From Bacteroidales bacterium UBA1392 (GTDB lineage: Bacteria > Bacteroidota > Bacteroidia > Bacteroidales > UBA932), in assembly GCA_002305275.1 (NCBI GenBank), contig DBQO01000028.1, positions 4,430 through 68,429 of the forward strand: DNA of 64,000 nt, in the 5' to 3' direction. Position 1 is the stretch's first letter; each line of letters opens with the position of its first letter. The notes below the pieces were generated by a model, which had not been told where the DNA came from, did not search any database, and saw nothing but the letters and a program-made list of their open reading frames with translations. A program made the position numbers and the translations under genes. Below are positions 17,555-27,639 of the stretch, piece by piece.

Positions 17555-18595
17555 ATGAATACGCTTGTTAGTAATAAGGATTATATTGAATGGATCGCTT
17601 CCATTAGGGATAGAGTCAGGCAAAGTCAGATAAAGGCCGCAGTTACAATAAATAGTGAGTTGATTGCTTTTAATTTGAGCTTAGGAAAATCTATCGCTGA
17701 AGTCCAGTCGCAATGTAACTGGGGAGATAAACTTATTACGCAAATGAGCAAAGATTTGAAATATACCTTTCCAAACATGAAAGGTTTTTCAGTCTCCAAT
17801 TTGAAGTATTGTAAACAGGTTTATTTATTTTATAGTCAGGAATCCACATTTAGCCACCAAGTTGGTGGCCAATTTCTGCAAAAATTGTTACGAATTCCTT
17901 GGAGACATCATATTGAAATTGTTGCTCATAGTAAAACAATTGATGAGGCAGTGTTTTATATTGACAAAACAATCCAAAATAATTGGAGCAGAGCCGTTTT
18001 GATTCATTTTATAGAACAAGATTTGTATTCTGCCCAAGGCAAGGCTATAACAAACTTTGATATAACATTACCGGATCCTCAAAGCGATTTGGCACAACAG
18101 ACATTGAAAGACCCATATATTTTTGATTTTCTTTCAATGACTGAAAACTATAAAGAACGAGACCTTGAAGAGGCTTTATCTGCTAACGTCATAAATTTTT
18201 TAATGGAGCTGGGTTCAGGTTTCGCTTTTGTCAGCAGGCAATATCCCATTGAAATTGATGGCGAATCTTACCGAATAGACCTGCTGTTTTACCATTTGAT
18301 GCTACGATGTTATATTGTTGTCGAACTCAAAACCGGAAAATTCAAACCAGAATATGCCGGTAAAATCGGATTCTATATATCTGCTATTGATGAGATTATT
18401 CGACAAGCAAATGATAATCCAACAATTGGTTTGATTATTTGCAAAAGTAAAAAAGAAACCACTGTACGATATGCTTTGCAGCATATAGACAGACCGATAG
18501 GTGTCTCTCAATATGAATTATCAAAATTGCTTCCCGATAACTACAAAAGCAGCCTGCCAAGTATAGAAGAAGTTGAAAACGAATTGAATAAATAA
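17555..18595 (+). CDS. YhcG-type PDDEXK nuclease (DUF1016)
   Basis: 346 residues. The N-terminal half (about 1-150: LIAFNLSLGKSIAEVQ, NWGDKLITQMSKDLK, FPNMKGFSVSNLKYCKQVY, IPWRHHIEIV) is the helical DUF1016 N-terminal domain. The C-terminal half is a PDDEXK nuclease fold with YRIDLLFYH (the Asp), CYIVVELKTGKF (the E-x-K) and IGFYISAIDE. These proteins are scattered through bacterial accessory regions, and are thought to act in DNA processing, restriction or mobile element biology. The gene is visibly more AT-rich than its neighbours, which suggests acquisition by transfer. Start chosen at the ATG 25 bp after the -7 box TATCTTTG. No methyltransferase or specificity gene lies next to it. Confidence 0.88.
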   Translation: MNTLVSNKDYIEWIASIRDRVRQSQIKAAVTINSELIAFNLSLGKSIAEVQSQCNWGDKLITQMSKDLKYTFPNMKGFSVSNLKYCKQVYLFYSQESTFSHQVGGQFLQKLLRIPWRHHIEIVAHSKTIDEAVFYIDKTIQNNWSRAVLIHFIEQDLYSAQGKAITNFDITLPDPQSDLAQQTLKDPYIFDFLSMTENYKERDLEEALSANVINFLMELGSGFAFVSRQYPIEIDGESYRIDLLFYHLMLRCYIVVELKTGKFKPEYAGKIGFYISAIDEIIRQANDNPTIGLIICKSKKETTVRYALQHIDRPIGVSQYELSKLLPDNYKSSLPSIEEVENELNK

Positions 18596-18609
18596 CAATT
18601 TAAATTATA

Positions 18610-18705
18610 ATGTTATGGCAAATTGGACAGAAAAAATCCTGTAACGGGAACAACAGAAAAAAGTTCCAAAAAACGGTTAAATTTGCTAATTGTTTTGGAA
18701 ACTAA
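18610..18705 (+). other. Non-coding or degenerate spacer before the HerA-like gene
   Basis: Two very short open frames start here, at 18610 (31 codons) and 18615 (9 codons, MANWTEKIL then stop). Neither is recognisable. The stretch may be the remnant of another gene that once followed the nuclease gene. Confidence 0.2.
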
Positions 18706-18710
18706 TTTTG
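18682..18710 (+). promoter_or_regulatory. Predicted promoter of the HerA-like gene
   Basis: TTTG (18682-18685), a 17-bp spacer, then TAATTTTG (18703-18710), fitting the -33/-7 pattern. It lies 53 bp before the ATG at 18764 and suggests that the ATPase gene is not dependent on the upstream nuclease gene for expression. Confidence 0.5.
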
Positions 18711-18763
18711 GAAGATGAGAAGATGCCTATATGTAAAAATTAACCGGAAAAAACAAAACCATT

Positions 18764-20344
18764 ATGTATAAAGACGACAAACTCTATGTAGCCCATTCGG
18801 TAAACGGCCCTATATATCTTCAGGGCAAGATGGCAAACAGGCACGGACTGATAGCAGGTGCCACCGGCACGGGAAAAACCGTTTCACTTCAGGTGCTGGC
18901 GGAGACATTTTCCCAGGCGGGAGTGCCCTGTTTTATGGCAGATATGAAAGGAGACCTTTCAGGTATCAGCCAGGCTGGAAAAATGAACGGTTTTATTGAG
19001 AAGCGATGCGCTGAATTCGGTATTGAAAATCCTCCTTTCGAAGGCTCTCCCACACGATTCTTTGATGTTTTCGGAGAGCAGGGATACTCAATGCGCACTA
19101 CCGTTTCGGCAATGGGTCCCCAACTCCTTGCGCGCCTGATGGAGCTAAACGAGACGCAGGCCGGAGTGCTCAACATTGTTTTCCGCATTGCAGACGATAA
19201 AGAATTGTTGCTGATAGATCTAAAAGATCTGCGTCTGATGCTGGATTTTGTAGGTAAAAATGCCTCACAGTTCACTACCGAATATGGCAATATTTCAGCA
19301 GCCAGCATAGGAGCCATCCAGAGGGCTGTTCTTGCAATCGAGAGCCAGGGCGGAGATAAATTTTTCGGCGAACCCGCATTTGACGTGGAGGATCTGATTA
19401 CCACCGAGAATGGTCGCGGAGTGATGAATGTACTTGCTGCCGATAAACTTATGCATAATCCCAAACTTTACTCCACTTTTCTTTTATGGCTACTCACGGA
19501 ACTCTATATCAAGCTTCCCGAGGTTGGAGATCAACCCCTTCCAAAGCTGATATTCTTCTTTGATGAAGCTCATATGCTATTTCAAGGTACTTCCAAGGCT
19601 CTTGTGGAGAAGATAGAGCAGGTAATAAGACTTATCCGTTCAAAGGGAGTGGGTATCTACTTTGTAACACAATCGCCTACAGACGTTCCCGAAATTGTCC
19701 TTGGACAGCTGGGTAACCGTATCCAGCACGCTCTAAGGGCCTATACCCCTAAAGATCAGAAGGCGGTTCGCTCAGCGGCACAAACTTTCCGTGCAAATCC
19801 CGAGTTTAAAACGGAAGATGCCATAATGGAGCTTGCTACCGGAGAGGCACTTGTCTCATTCTTGGACGAGAAAGGAGCTCCTTCTATAGTGGAAAGGGCA
19901 AGAATCCTGTTCCCATTAAGTTATATCGGGCCTATTACAGAGGGGCAACGTCTCGATATAAACAACATGGCACCGGCTGACATTAAGGCTTATGACAAGT
20001 TTTTTGACCGTGAAAGCGCCTATGAAGTGCTGAGTGCTTATTACGAAGAGGTGGCGAAGGCTGAAGAAGAAGCTCTGATACAAGCCGAAAAGGAGAAAGA
20101 GGAGAAGAAGAAATCTTCCGGTACAAAGGGAGATTTTACGAGAACCGTTTTGGGTACGATGGTAGTAGCAGGTGCTACAAGTTTCATACGCAGTCTGGGT
20201 ACTCAGGCGGCAAGGAAAGTTACCGGCAAAAAGAGTACATCCAAAAAGAGCGGTGACAGTGCACTTGGAAGAGCAGCCAAAACCGCTACCACTACAGCCA
20301 CCAGAAAGATAACCGAAGAGGTGCTTAAAAACATCTTCAAGTGA
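18764..20344 (+). CDS. HerA-like ATPase (DUF853 / YjgR type)
   Basis: 526 residues. Walker A GATGTGKT is at 32-39, followed by FMADMKGDLSG; Walker B is LIFFFDEAHMLF (D267, E268); VYFVTQSPTDVPEIVLGQLGNRIQHALR-type sensor sequence follows at about 300-325. The C-terminus is a charged coiled coil (EAEEEALIQAEKEKEEKKK) and a basic Ala/Thr-rich tail. DUF853 proteins are RecA/FtsK-fold DNA translocases related to archaeal HerA, but their cellular role is not settled. The stop overlaps the start of the next gene (GTGA), so the two are probably made together. Confidence 0.85.
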   Translation: MYKDDKLYVAHSVNGPIYLQGKMANRHGLIAGATGTGKTVSLQVLAETFSQAGVPCFMADMKGDLSGISQAGKMNGFIEKRCAEFGIENPPFEGSPTRFFDVFGEQGYSMRTTVSAMGPQLLARLMELNETQAGVLNIVFRIADDKELLLIDLKDLRLMLDFVGKNASQFTTEYGNISAASIGAIQRAVLAIESQGGDKFFGEPAFDVEDLITTENGRGVMNVLAADKLMHNPKLYSTFLLWLLTELYIKLPEVGDQPLPKLIFFFDEAHMLFQGTSKALVEKIEQVIRLIRSKGVGIYFVTQSPTDVPEIVLGQLGNRIQHALRAYTPKDQKAVRSAAQTFRANPEFKTEDAIMELATGEALVSFLDEKGAPSIVERARILFPLSYIGPITEGQRLDINNMAPADIKAYDKFFDRESAYEVLSAYYEEVAKAEEEALIQAEKEKEEKKKSSGTKGDFTRTVLGTMVVAGATSFIRSLGTQAARKVTGKKSTSKKSGDSALGRAAKTATTTATRKITEEVLKNIFK

Positions 20345-21189
20345 TTGCAGAATTTTCAGAATTTCTGGAGAGTTTCTCAGTGCGTTATGAGCGCTGCGGA
20401 ACTCTCTTTTCATTTCCCGGCAGGGATGTAACCATTCGGCTGGTGCCGCTCAAGAGGCTCGATACTGCTAATCTCGTTCCGGGTGTGGAGAATGATGCGG
20501 CGGATGATTTGACGAGTGTTGCCGTGAATGCTACGGAAAAGATCGCAGATGGTGGCGACAGATGCATTTATATTTACGAAGATCGCTGGCGTAGCGGAGG
20601 GGAAATGCTTCGTAAGCGGATTCTTGCCCATCTGGGCCAATTTAAATCCGTTTTCGCCAGGAAATGTGAAGTAAAACCGCTGAAAGCGCAGGAGGCGACG
20701 GAATTTCTAGAAAAATATCACACTTATGGCACCTCAAGATGCAGGTATCGTTACGGGCTTTTTTACGAAGAAAAGTTAGTGGCCGTGGCGACATTTTCCG
20801 CAGGCAGGCCTATGAGACGTCTTCTAGGAGGAGAGGAGCGCACCCTTGATAGTTATGAATGGGTCAGGTATGCTTCATTACCCGACTGTCGTATTGTAGG
20901 AGGTATGGGACGACTCCTGGAGGCCTTCGTCAATGATGTCAATCCTGATGAGGTTATGTCATATTCTGATTATGAATGGTCCTATGGGGAAGCCTATCTC
21001 CAACTAGGATTCCGGAAGGTAGGCGAAAAGCCTCCGATGCGCTTTTATGTAGACCGCACCACATTCAGGAGGATTTCGGAAAAAAAAGTCTCCGCAGACA
21101 AGAGATTCCGCGGAGAGACTTTCCCGAAGGAAAAATATGCCATTATATCCAATAGGGGCAGCGCTAAATATCTTAAGCAATATGTGTGA
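20341..21189 (+). CDS. GNAT-like hypothetical protein coupled to the HerA-like ATPase
   Basis: 282 residues beginning at GTG, overlapping the previous stop by 4 bp. Residues about 115-240 show a pattern seen in phage and homing-endonuclease-associated acetyltransferase-like domains: EFLEKYHTYGTSRCRYRYGL, LVAVATFSAGR, SYEWVRYASLPD, RIVGGMGRLLEAFV, VMSYSDYEWSYGEAYLQLGF and KPPMRFYVD. This order (beta strands, a Gly-rich loop, then the LGF strand) resembles a GNAT fold, but the cofactor loop is not canonical. Function unknown. The 3' end overlaps the clpC 3' end by 17 bp. Confidence 0.6.
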   Translation: MIAEFSEFLESFSVRYERCGTLFSFPGRDVTIRLVPLKRLDTANLVPGVENDAADDLTSVAVNATEKIADGGDRCIYIYEDRWRSGGEMLRKRILAHLGQFKSVFARKCEVKPLKAQEATEFLEKYHTYGTSRCRYRYGLFYEEKLVAVATFSAGRPMRRLLGGEERTLDSYEWVRYASLPDCRIVGGMGRLLEAFVNDVNPDEVMSYSDYEWSYGEAYLQLGFRKVGEKPPMRFYVDRTTFRRISEKKVSADKRFRGETFPKEKYAIISNRGSAKYLKQYV

Positions 21190-23554
21190 CCGCCAACTCG
21201 CCGGTTTTTTCGTCAAAGGTCACTTTTAATACTCCGCTGCATGATCCGTCTCCTATGATAAGTTCTGAAAGTGGGTCTTCAATATACCTCTGGATTGCTC
21301 TTTTGAGAGGCCTTGCACCTAGTTCGGGGTCATAACCTTCATCTGCTACAAAGGTACGGGCACTTTGGTCTACCTCAAGTTCATATCCAAGGAGTCCGAC
21401 TCTGTCAGCCAGATCGGCCAATTCGAGCTCTATTATACGGAAAATATCCTCTCTGGTGAGGGAATTGAAATAGATTCTATCGTCCAGACGATTTAGCAGT
21501 TCCGGAGAGAATTGACGCTCCAGAGCTTTATCTATAATGGATTTGCGCCGGAACTCCCTGTCGGTAGTACTGGTGGAGAATCCCACATCTCCTCCGAAGT
21601 CCCGTAATTTACGGCTTCCAATATTGGAAGTGAGTATCAAAATTGTGTTGCGGAAGTCCACCGTACGGCCGCTGCTATCGGTAAGCCTTCCTTCGTCAAA
21701 TACTTGCAGCAGAATGTTGGAAATATCGGGATGAGCTTTTTCCACCTCATCCAGAAGAACAACGCTGTAGGGCTTGAGTCGCACCTGCTCCGTCAGCTGA
21801 CCTCCTTGGTCGTAGCCGATATAGCCCGGAGGTGAGCCTATGAGGCGACTTATAGAGTGCTTTTCAATGTACTCGCTCATATCTATCCTGATGAGGGCCT
21901 CTTCGGAGTCGAACATATATTCGGCAATTTTTTTAGCCAGCAAGGTTTTTCCTACTCCGGTAGGACCGAGAAAGATAAATGTTCCTATGGGCTTGCGAGA
22001 GTCTTTAAGACCGGCACGGCCACGTTTTATGGCATTGGTCACGGTCTTGACAGCTTCATCTTGACCGATGACTCGTCTGGTTAGCTCCTGCTCCATTGCC
22101 AGAAGTTTTTTACTTTCATCGCTGGCTATCTTATGAGCGGGTATGCCTGTCATATGTGATACGGCTCGGGCTATCTCATCTCCGGTAATGGTCACGGTGG
22201 CGGAATTTATAAAACTCTCTTCAACGGACAACTTCCTGATTAGTTCCTTTTCACGAAGGCGCAATGCAGCGGCGGCTGAGTAATCGCCGGCGAGGATGGC
22301 TTGACGCTTTTCATGTCGGGTCTGTTCCAAAAGTTGGTGCGTATCAGTGTCGGTGTCAGTGGAGGATGTCCGATCCCTGGCGGAAGTATGTGCTCTTGAT
22401 CCTGCTTCATCCATCAGGTCTATGGCCTTATCCGGTAGCTGCCTCTCACATATATATCGTTGGGAGAGAGTGATGCAGTGTTTTAGCGCCTCAGGTGTAT
22501 AGATAACGTTGTGAAAACGTTCATATTTCTCTTTAATGCCCTTAAGGACCTCCAGAGTCTGACTCTCGGTGGAGGGTTTAACCACTACTTTCTGGAATAC
22601 TCTATCCAGCGTTTTGTCATTTTCTATATAATTGCGGTAGCCATCGTTGGTAGTAGCTCCTATGCAGCGTATGGTACCATCTGCCAATGCCGGTTTGAGT
22701 AAGGTGATTATGTCGGAAGAGCCGCGCATTCCACCTGTCCCAACCAAGGCATGGATGTCATCTATGAAGAGGATTGAGTTTCCGGTAGCCTCTATAGCTG
22801 CTATTATTTGTCTTATGCTCTCTGCAAGCGAGGAAGGGTGGGGATTTGCTGCAATAAGTGCCGGGATATCGAGAGAGAATATCCTTTTGCCCTCAAGTGT
22901 TGAGGCGAGTCCCTCCACAATGGCGGTTTTACCTACCCCGGATTCACCTACCAGCAAGGGATTATTCTTTTTGCGACGGTTGAGTATCTGTTTAACACGC
23001 AGTGTTTCGGATTCCCTCCCTATGAGAGGATCGCAATTTTCACTATCGGAGACTGATTTAAGATCCCGGCAATATTTTACCAGTATGTATGTCGTTTTTT
23101 TCTCTCTACGGTCTGATCTACGTGATATCTCTTCAATTGCAGAAAGCACGGTATTGGGCAGTATGCCAATTTTTTCCATTAGGGGAATGAATCTTCCTTT
23201 ACGAAGGGTGAGTGCGGATTCCAATATCTCTGCTACGCCGGGTTGTACATTGGCAGCGCGACCTCCGGCAAATGCCTCTCCAAAAATGTCATTAACTTCC
23301 TGTGAAATGGTCACCGAACCAATGTTCTCAAAGGGAATTGGCTCCGGCTGGGAAATTGTCTCTTCCAGGGCCGTTTTGACTATTGAAATATCACTTCCTA
23401 TACGGTCAGAGATGGAATTGACAAGCCTCTTGCTATCCCTGAGAATTGCCAGAAAGAGGTGGTCGGCATCAATGGCTTTGCTACCCATTCTCATTGCCTC
23501 TTCGCGGGCTGTTTCCAGCAGGGCTGAAAGTTCTCTGGAAAGGGTATTTTTCAT
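21173..23554 (-). CDS. clpC: ATP-dependent Clp protease ATPase subunit, ClpC type
   Basis: 793 residues. Clp N domain (about 1-145, with DADHLFLAILRD); AAA1 with Walker A GESGVGKT (about 202-209) and FIDDIHALVGTGG; a short middle region with the UVR-like KRQAILAGDYSAAAALRLRE, which marks ClpC rather than ClpB; AAA2 with GPTGVGKT (about 533-540) and VVLLDEVEKAHPD; and a C-terminal D2-small domain (SPELLNRLDD, DPELGARPLKRAIQR). The enzyme unfolds proteins and feeds them to ClpP (not in this window). A Ser/Thr/Asp-rich insert (SSTDTDTDT) in the middle region is unusual. Divergent from gyrA (112 bp). Confidence 0.92.
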   Translation of the reverse strand: MKNTLSRELSALLETAREEAMRMGSKAIDADHLFLAILRDSKRLVNSISDRIGSDISIVKTALEETISQPEPIPFENIGSVTISQEVNDIFGEAFAGGRAANVQPGVAEILESALTLRKGRFIPLMEKIGILPNTVLSAIEEISRRSDRREKKTTYILVKYCRDLKSVSDSENCDPLIGRESETLRVKQILNRRKKNNPLLVGESGVGKTAIVEGLASTLEGKRIFSLDIPALIAANPHPSSLAESIRQIIAAIEATGNSILFIDDIHALVGTGGMRGSSDIITLLKPALADGTIRCIGATTNDGYRNYIENDKTLDRVFQKVVVKPSTESQTLEVLKGIKEKYERFHNVIYTPEALKHCITLSQRYICERQLPDKAIDLMDEAGSRAHTSARDRTSSTDTDTDTHQLLEQTRHEKRQAILAGDYSAAAALRLREKELIRKLSVEESFINSATVTITGDEIARAVSHMTGIPAHKIASDESKKLLAMEQELTRRVIGQDEAVKTVTNAIKRGRAGLKDSRKPIGTFIFLGPTGVGKTLLAKKIAEYMFDSEEALIRIDMSEYIEKHSISRLIGSPPGYIGYDQGGQLTEQVRLKPYSVVLLDEVEKAHPDISNILLQVFDEGRLTDSSGRTVDFRNTILILTSNIGSRKLRDFGGDVGFSTSTTDREFRRKSIIDKALERQFSPELLNRLDDRIYFNSLTREDIFRIIELELADLADRVGLLGYELEVDQSARTFVADEGYDPELGARPLKRAIQRYIEDPLSELIIGDGSCSGVLKVTFDEKTGELAVTHIA

Positions 23555-23666
23555 AATCTTTTAGTGCTTTATTTCAAAGTGCCAAGATAGTGAAAAATTT
23601 TGGCCGAATCACTTTTTCTTTGTACTTTTACGAGTTAATTTTTACATAAAGTAGAAAGTAGAAAGA

Positions 23667-26210
23667 ATGGAAGAATTAGAAGAGAACGCAGGTAGGATCA
23701 TTCCTATAAACATTGAGACCGAAATGAAGAGCGCCTACATTGATTATTCAATGTCGGTGATTGTATCGCGTGCGCTTCCCGATGTGAGAGACGGTCTGAA
23801 ACCGGTACATAGAAGGGTTTTGTACGGAATGTATGGGCTGGGATTGACAAGTAATCAGTCCGTAAAGAAATCGGCCCGTATAGTGGGAGAGGTGCTTGGT
23901 AAATACCACCCGCATGGTGACTCCAGTGTTTATGATGCCATGGCCAGACTTGCCCAGCCCTGGAATATGCGTTATATGCTTGTTCAAGGTCAGGGTAACT
24001 TCGGTTCCGTTGATGGTGACCCTGTTGCGGCAATGCGTTATACGGAGGCAAAACTTCAGAAACTTGCAGAAGAGATCATAGAGGATCTTGATAAAGATAC
24101 TGTTGACTTCAAACCCAATTTTGATGAGTCACTTCTGGAGCCTGAAGTGCTTCCGGCAAAAGCTCCGTTGCTGCTGCTTAACGGAGCAAACGGCATAGCA
24201 GTAGGTATGGCTACAAATATGGCTCCCCACAATCTCACCGAGTGCTGCGATGCCATATGCGCCTATGTTGACAACAATGACATTACGCTTGATGAGCTAA
24301 TGCAGCATATAAAGGGACCCGACTTCCCGACAGGGGGTATTATTCAGGGTACCAAAGGCATCAGGGATGCATTCGAAACAGGTCGCGGTCGTGTAGTCAT
24401 CCGCTCCAAAACAGATATCGAGATCTCAGATAGCGGACGCGAGACCATAGTTGTCAGCGAGATTCCTTATATGGTAAACAAACGCGAGCTTATCGAGAAA
24501 ATTGCCGAACTGGTAGAGAACAAGAAACTCGACGGGATTGCATACATCAATGACGAGAGCGACCGTAGCGGTATGCGCATAGTGATAAAACTCAAGATGG
24601 GATCGGTGGCTAACGTGGTACTCAACAACCTCTTCAGGTTTACACCCCTTCAGTCCAGTTTCTCGGTTAACAACATTGCGCTGGTAGATGGCCGCCCCCG
24701 TTTGCTCAATCTTAAAAACATAATAAAGAGCTTTGTGCGTCACCGCCATGAGGTAGTACTCCGCAGAACCCGCTTTGAGCTTGAAAAGGCCAAAAAGAGG
24801 GCTCACATTTTGGAAGGACTACTTAAAGCTTTGGACATAATAGACGAGATTATCGCTCTAATAAAGGCATCCAAGAGTGTCCAGGAGGCAAGAGAAGGCT
24901 TAGTGGAGCAGTTTGGATTCTCTCCCGAGCAAGCTGAAGCTATCGTGGAGATGAGGCTTCGCCAGCTCACAGGTCTCGAGAGGAGCAAACTTCAGGAAGA
25001 ATACGATGAACTACAGGCGCTTATTAACCATCTTCAGGCTATCCTTGCCGATGTTTCACTTCAGATGGATATCATCAAGCAGGAGCTGATTGCCCTTAAA
25101 GAGAAATATGGTGACAATCGCCGCACTGAAATCGAGCTTTCAGCCGAAGATTTCAATCCCGAAGATTTCTATCCAAATGAGGATGTGGTCATCACTATTT
25201 CACACATGGGATACATTAAGAGGACTCCTTTAACAGAGTATCGCCTGCAGAACCGTGGTGGGGTGGGTGCAAAGGGCAGTACCACCCGTGAGGAGGACTT
25301 TATCGAGCACATATATGTCGCCAACATGCACAGCACGATGATGTTTTTCACCAAGAACGGCAAGTGTTACTGGCTCAAGGTGTACGACGTACCCGAAGGA
25401 TCAAAGGCATCAAAGGGTCGTGCCATTCAGAATGTTATCAATATTGAGCCGGATGATGCAGTACAAGCCTATATGAATGTGGAGAATCTGGATGATTCCG
25501 ACTATATCAATAATCACTATGTGGTTCTTGCTACACGCAAGGGTACCATCAAAAAGACCTCCCTTGAGGCTTATTCACGCCCCAGAGCAAACGGTATCAT
25601 CGCAATAAATGTCCGTGAGGATGATTCGCTTATTGAGGCTCTGCTTACAGATGGAGAAAAAGACATCCTGCTGGCAGGCCGTAAGGGTCGCTGCTGTCGT
25701 TTCCACGAATCGACCGTACGCGCAATGGGCCGTACGGCAGCAGGGGTGCGTGGTATCAGGATAGACGAGGATGACGAGGTGGTTGGTATGATTTGTGTGG
25801 ACGGTAGTAAGGAAGCTGAGTCACAGGAGCATATTCTGGTGGTTAGCGAGCATGGTTTTGGCAAGCGCTCACATTTGGAAGAATATCGCAGGACCAACCG
25901 TGGAGGCAAAGGTGTCAAGACCATAAATATTACTGAGAAGACAGGTTCTTTGATAGCGATAAAGTCTGTTACGGACGACGATGATCTGATGATTATCAAT
26001 AAGTCAGGTATTACCATCAGGGTATCGGTTGCCGACATCAGGGTTGCAGGCAGGGCCACGCAGGGAGTCAAGGTCATCAGCCTCAGGGATGGCGACAGCA
26101 TCGCCGCTGTCTGCTCTGTAGAAAGAAGAGAAGAAGAGGAAATGGAGGGAACTACTACGGATATAAAAGATATTGTAGCTGACGATACAGATACAAATGA
26201 AAACGAATAA
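23667..26210 (+). CDS. gyrA: DNA gyrase subunit A
   Basis: 847 residues. The catalytic tyrosine is Y125 in [10 protein letters not shown]. The quinolone-resistance region reads [12 protein letters not shown], with S86 and D90 at the E. coli S83 and D87 positions, so the usual resistance substitutions are absent. The C-terminal beta-pinwheel has a GyrA-box-like [10 protein letters not shown] and repeats such as NRGGKGVKT, and ends in an acidic tail. Gyrase introduces negative supercoils with GyrB. The TPR gene follows after 33 bp and may be cotranscribed. Confidence 0.97.
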   Translation: MEELEENAGRIIPINIETEMKSAYIDYSMSVIVSRALPDVRDGLKPVHRRVLYGMYGLGLTSNQSVKKSARIVGEVLGKYHPHGDSSVYDAMARLAQPWNMRYMLVQGQGNFGSVDGDPVAAMRYTEAKLQKLAEEIIEDLDKDTVDFKPNFDESLLEPEVLPAKAPLLLLNGANGIAVGMATNMAPHNLTECCDAICAYVDNNDITLDELMQHIKGPDFPTGGIIQGTKGIRDAFETGRGRVVIRSKTDIEISDSGRETIVVSEIPYMVNKRELIEKIAELVENKKLDGIAYINDESDRSGMRIVIKLKMGSVANVVLNNLFRFTPLQSSFSVNNIALVDGRPRLLNLKNIIKSFVRHRHEVVLRRTRFELEKAKKRAHILEGLLKALDIIDEIIALIKASKSVQEAREGLVEQFGFSPEQAEAIVEMRLRQLTGLERSKLQEEYDELQALINHLQAILADVSLQMDIIKQELIALKEKYGDNRRTEIELSAEDFNPEDFYPNEDVVITISHMGYIKRTPLTEYRLQNRGGVGAKGSTTREEDFIEHIYVANMHSTMMFFTKNGKCYWLKVYDVPEGSKASKGRAIQNVINIEPDDAVQAYMNVENLDDSDYINNHYVVLATRKGTIKKTSLEAYSRPRANGIIAINVREDDSLIEALLTDGEKDILLAGRKGRCCRFHESTVRAMGRTAAGVRGIRIDEDDEVVGMICVDGSKEAESQEHILVVSEHGFGKRSHLEEYRRTNRGGKGVKTINITEKTGSLIAIKSVTDDDDLMIINKSGITIRVSVADIRVAGRATQGVKVISLRDGDSIAAVCSVERREEEEMEGTTTDIKDIVADDTDTNENE

Positions 26211-26243
26211 TTAACAATAAATACTATTTTAATTTTAAAGACT

Positions 26244-27551
26244 ATGAAGAAAGTTTTATTAGCAATGGCACTTGTCCTCTCTGTTACCTTTGCAAGTGCG
26301 CAATCTAAAGCGGTAACAGATGCCCTCAAGGCGATTGATAAGGCGGTGGAAGCAACCCAGAATCCCAAAAAGGCAACAAAACCCGCTACGTGGATTTCTC
26401 TTGCCAAAGCATACATCACGGCATACGAGCTCCCCAGCAAGGGTATAGAGCCCGGCTTTGACCAAATGCTGCTCAAGACCATCCTCAAAGACCAGAAGGT
26501 ACTCTCTTCTGCGCAGAAAACCCTTCCTCAGGGTACTTTCACCGTTGACACTTATGATGACAAGGATCTTTACTACAATGATTTTGGTCAGCTCGTTTTC
26601 CTAATTGTTACCAAGCCCATAGGTGAAAATCTATTGGGTAAAGCTCAAGATGCCCTCCTCAAGGCAGCAGAGCTTGATCCTAAAGGCTCCAAAATGAAAG
26701 ACATCCAGGCCATTTTTGAGCAGATTCACAATTACAACTATGAGGATGCTGCTTCATACTACAACCTTGGCGATTATGAAAAGGCTACGACTCTTTTCGA
26801 AGAGTGCCTAGGTAATTACAACAATCAGGTGATGCAGAAGGTCGACACAATGGTACTCTACAATACCGCCCTTCTTTCAAGTATGAGTGGCGACAATGCA
26901 AAAGCCGAGAAATACTACAAACAGTGTCTTGACTATGGCTACTACTCCGAAGGCAACGTATTCTCCAACCTGGCTGAGGTTTACAGACTCAACGCCGACA
27001 CACTCAGCCAAAAAAAGATACTTGAGGCCGGATTTGAACAGTTTCCCCACAACCAGGGTATTCTTGTAGGTCTGATCAACCTCTACACTGCCACAAAAGA
27101 GGATCCTCAGAAGCTCTTCGATATTATCCATACTGCACAGAAGAATGAACCCACCAACGGTTCCCTTTACTATGCTGAAGGAAATGTTTACAAAGAGTTG
27201 GGAAACATTGAAAAGGCAGTAGAGCTTTATAATAAATCGACTGAAATTCAGCCTGACTATGTATACGGTGTTTTGAGTGTAGGTGTTCTCTATTACGAAC
27301 AGGCAATGGATATTGCGGAGAAAGCTGATTCGGAATTTGATCAGGTAAAATATGATGCTCTCGTGGAAGAGTTTAACCTCTCCCTCGAAAAGGCAATACC
27401 TCCATTCGAGAAAGCATTCTCAATCTCCAGCAATGTGGAAATCAAGAGGAATGCAGCGGAATTCCTTAAGTTCATCTATTTCCGTTTCCGTGACAAGTCG
27501 CCCGAGCACATGGCAGCATACGAGAAATATAATGCATTTCTTACAGAATAG
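26244..27551 (+). CDS. Exported tetratricopeptide repeat protein
   Basis: 435 residues with a signal peptide (cleavage near FASAQ, residue 20). TPR-like helices are visible from about residue 165: AASYYNLGDYEKATTLFEEC, KAEKYYKQCLDYGY, ANVYKEL-like and KAVELYNKSTEIQPDY (about 316-331). A periplasmic protein-protein interaction scaffold; partner unknown. Ends at a strong terminator. Confidence 0.85.
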   Translation: MKKVLLAMALVLSVTFASAQSKAVTDALKAIDKAVEATQNPKKATKPATWISLAKAYITAYELPSKGIEPGFDQMLLKTILKDQKVLSSAQKTLPQGTFTVDTYDDKDLYYNDFGQLVFLIVTKPIGENLLGKAQDALLKAAELDPKGSKMKDIQAIFEQIHNYNYEDAASYYNLGDYEKATTLFEECLGNYNNQVMQKVDTMVLYNTALLSSMSGDNAKAEKYYKQCLDYGYYSEGNVFSNLAEVYRLNADTLSQKKILEAGFEQFPHNQGILVGLINLYTATKEDPQKLFDIIHTAQKNEPTNGSLYYAEGNVYKELGNIEKAVELYNKSTEIQPDYVYGVLSVGVLYYEQAMDIAEKADSEFDQVKYDALVEEFNLSLEKAIPPFEKAFSISSNVEIKRNAAEFLKFIYFRFRDKSPEHMAAYEKYNAFLTE

Positions 27552-27571
27552 AGTCTGATGAAATAGATACG

Positions 27572-27605
27572 AATCGGGACGGCCACGTGTCGTCCCGATT
27601 TTTTG
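27572..27605 (+). terminator. Rho-independent terminator after the TPR gene
   Basis: A perfect 10-bp stem, AATCGGGACG (27572-27581) with CGTCCCGATT (27591-27600), a 9-nt loop and a run of six T. It closes the gyrA-TPR transcription unit. Confidence 0.95.
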
Positions 27606-27613
27606 TATATTTG
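27606..27613 (+). promoter_or_regulatory. -7 box of the S46 peptidase gene
   Basis: TATATTTG directly follows the terminator and lies 26 bp before the ATG at 27640. No clear -33 box, since the terminator stem occupies that place. Confidence 0.4.
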
Positions 27614-27639
27614 TACTTTGCACCAATTATTATTTAAGA

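Noticed and set aside
17555..18595. Complete restriction-modification system
   Set aside because: No methyltransferase, specificity or translocase subunit lies next to the DUF1016 nuclease gene.
20341..21189. Homing endonuclease
   Set aside because: The resemblance is to the GNAT-like accessory domain only; no HNH, GIY-YIG or LAGLIDADG motif is visible.
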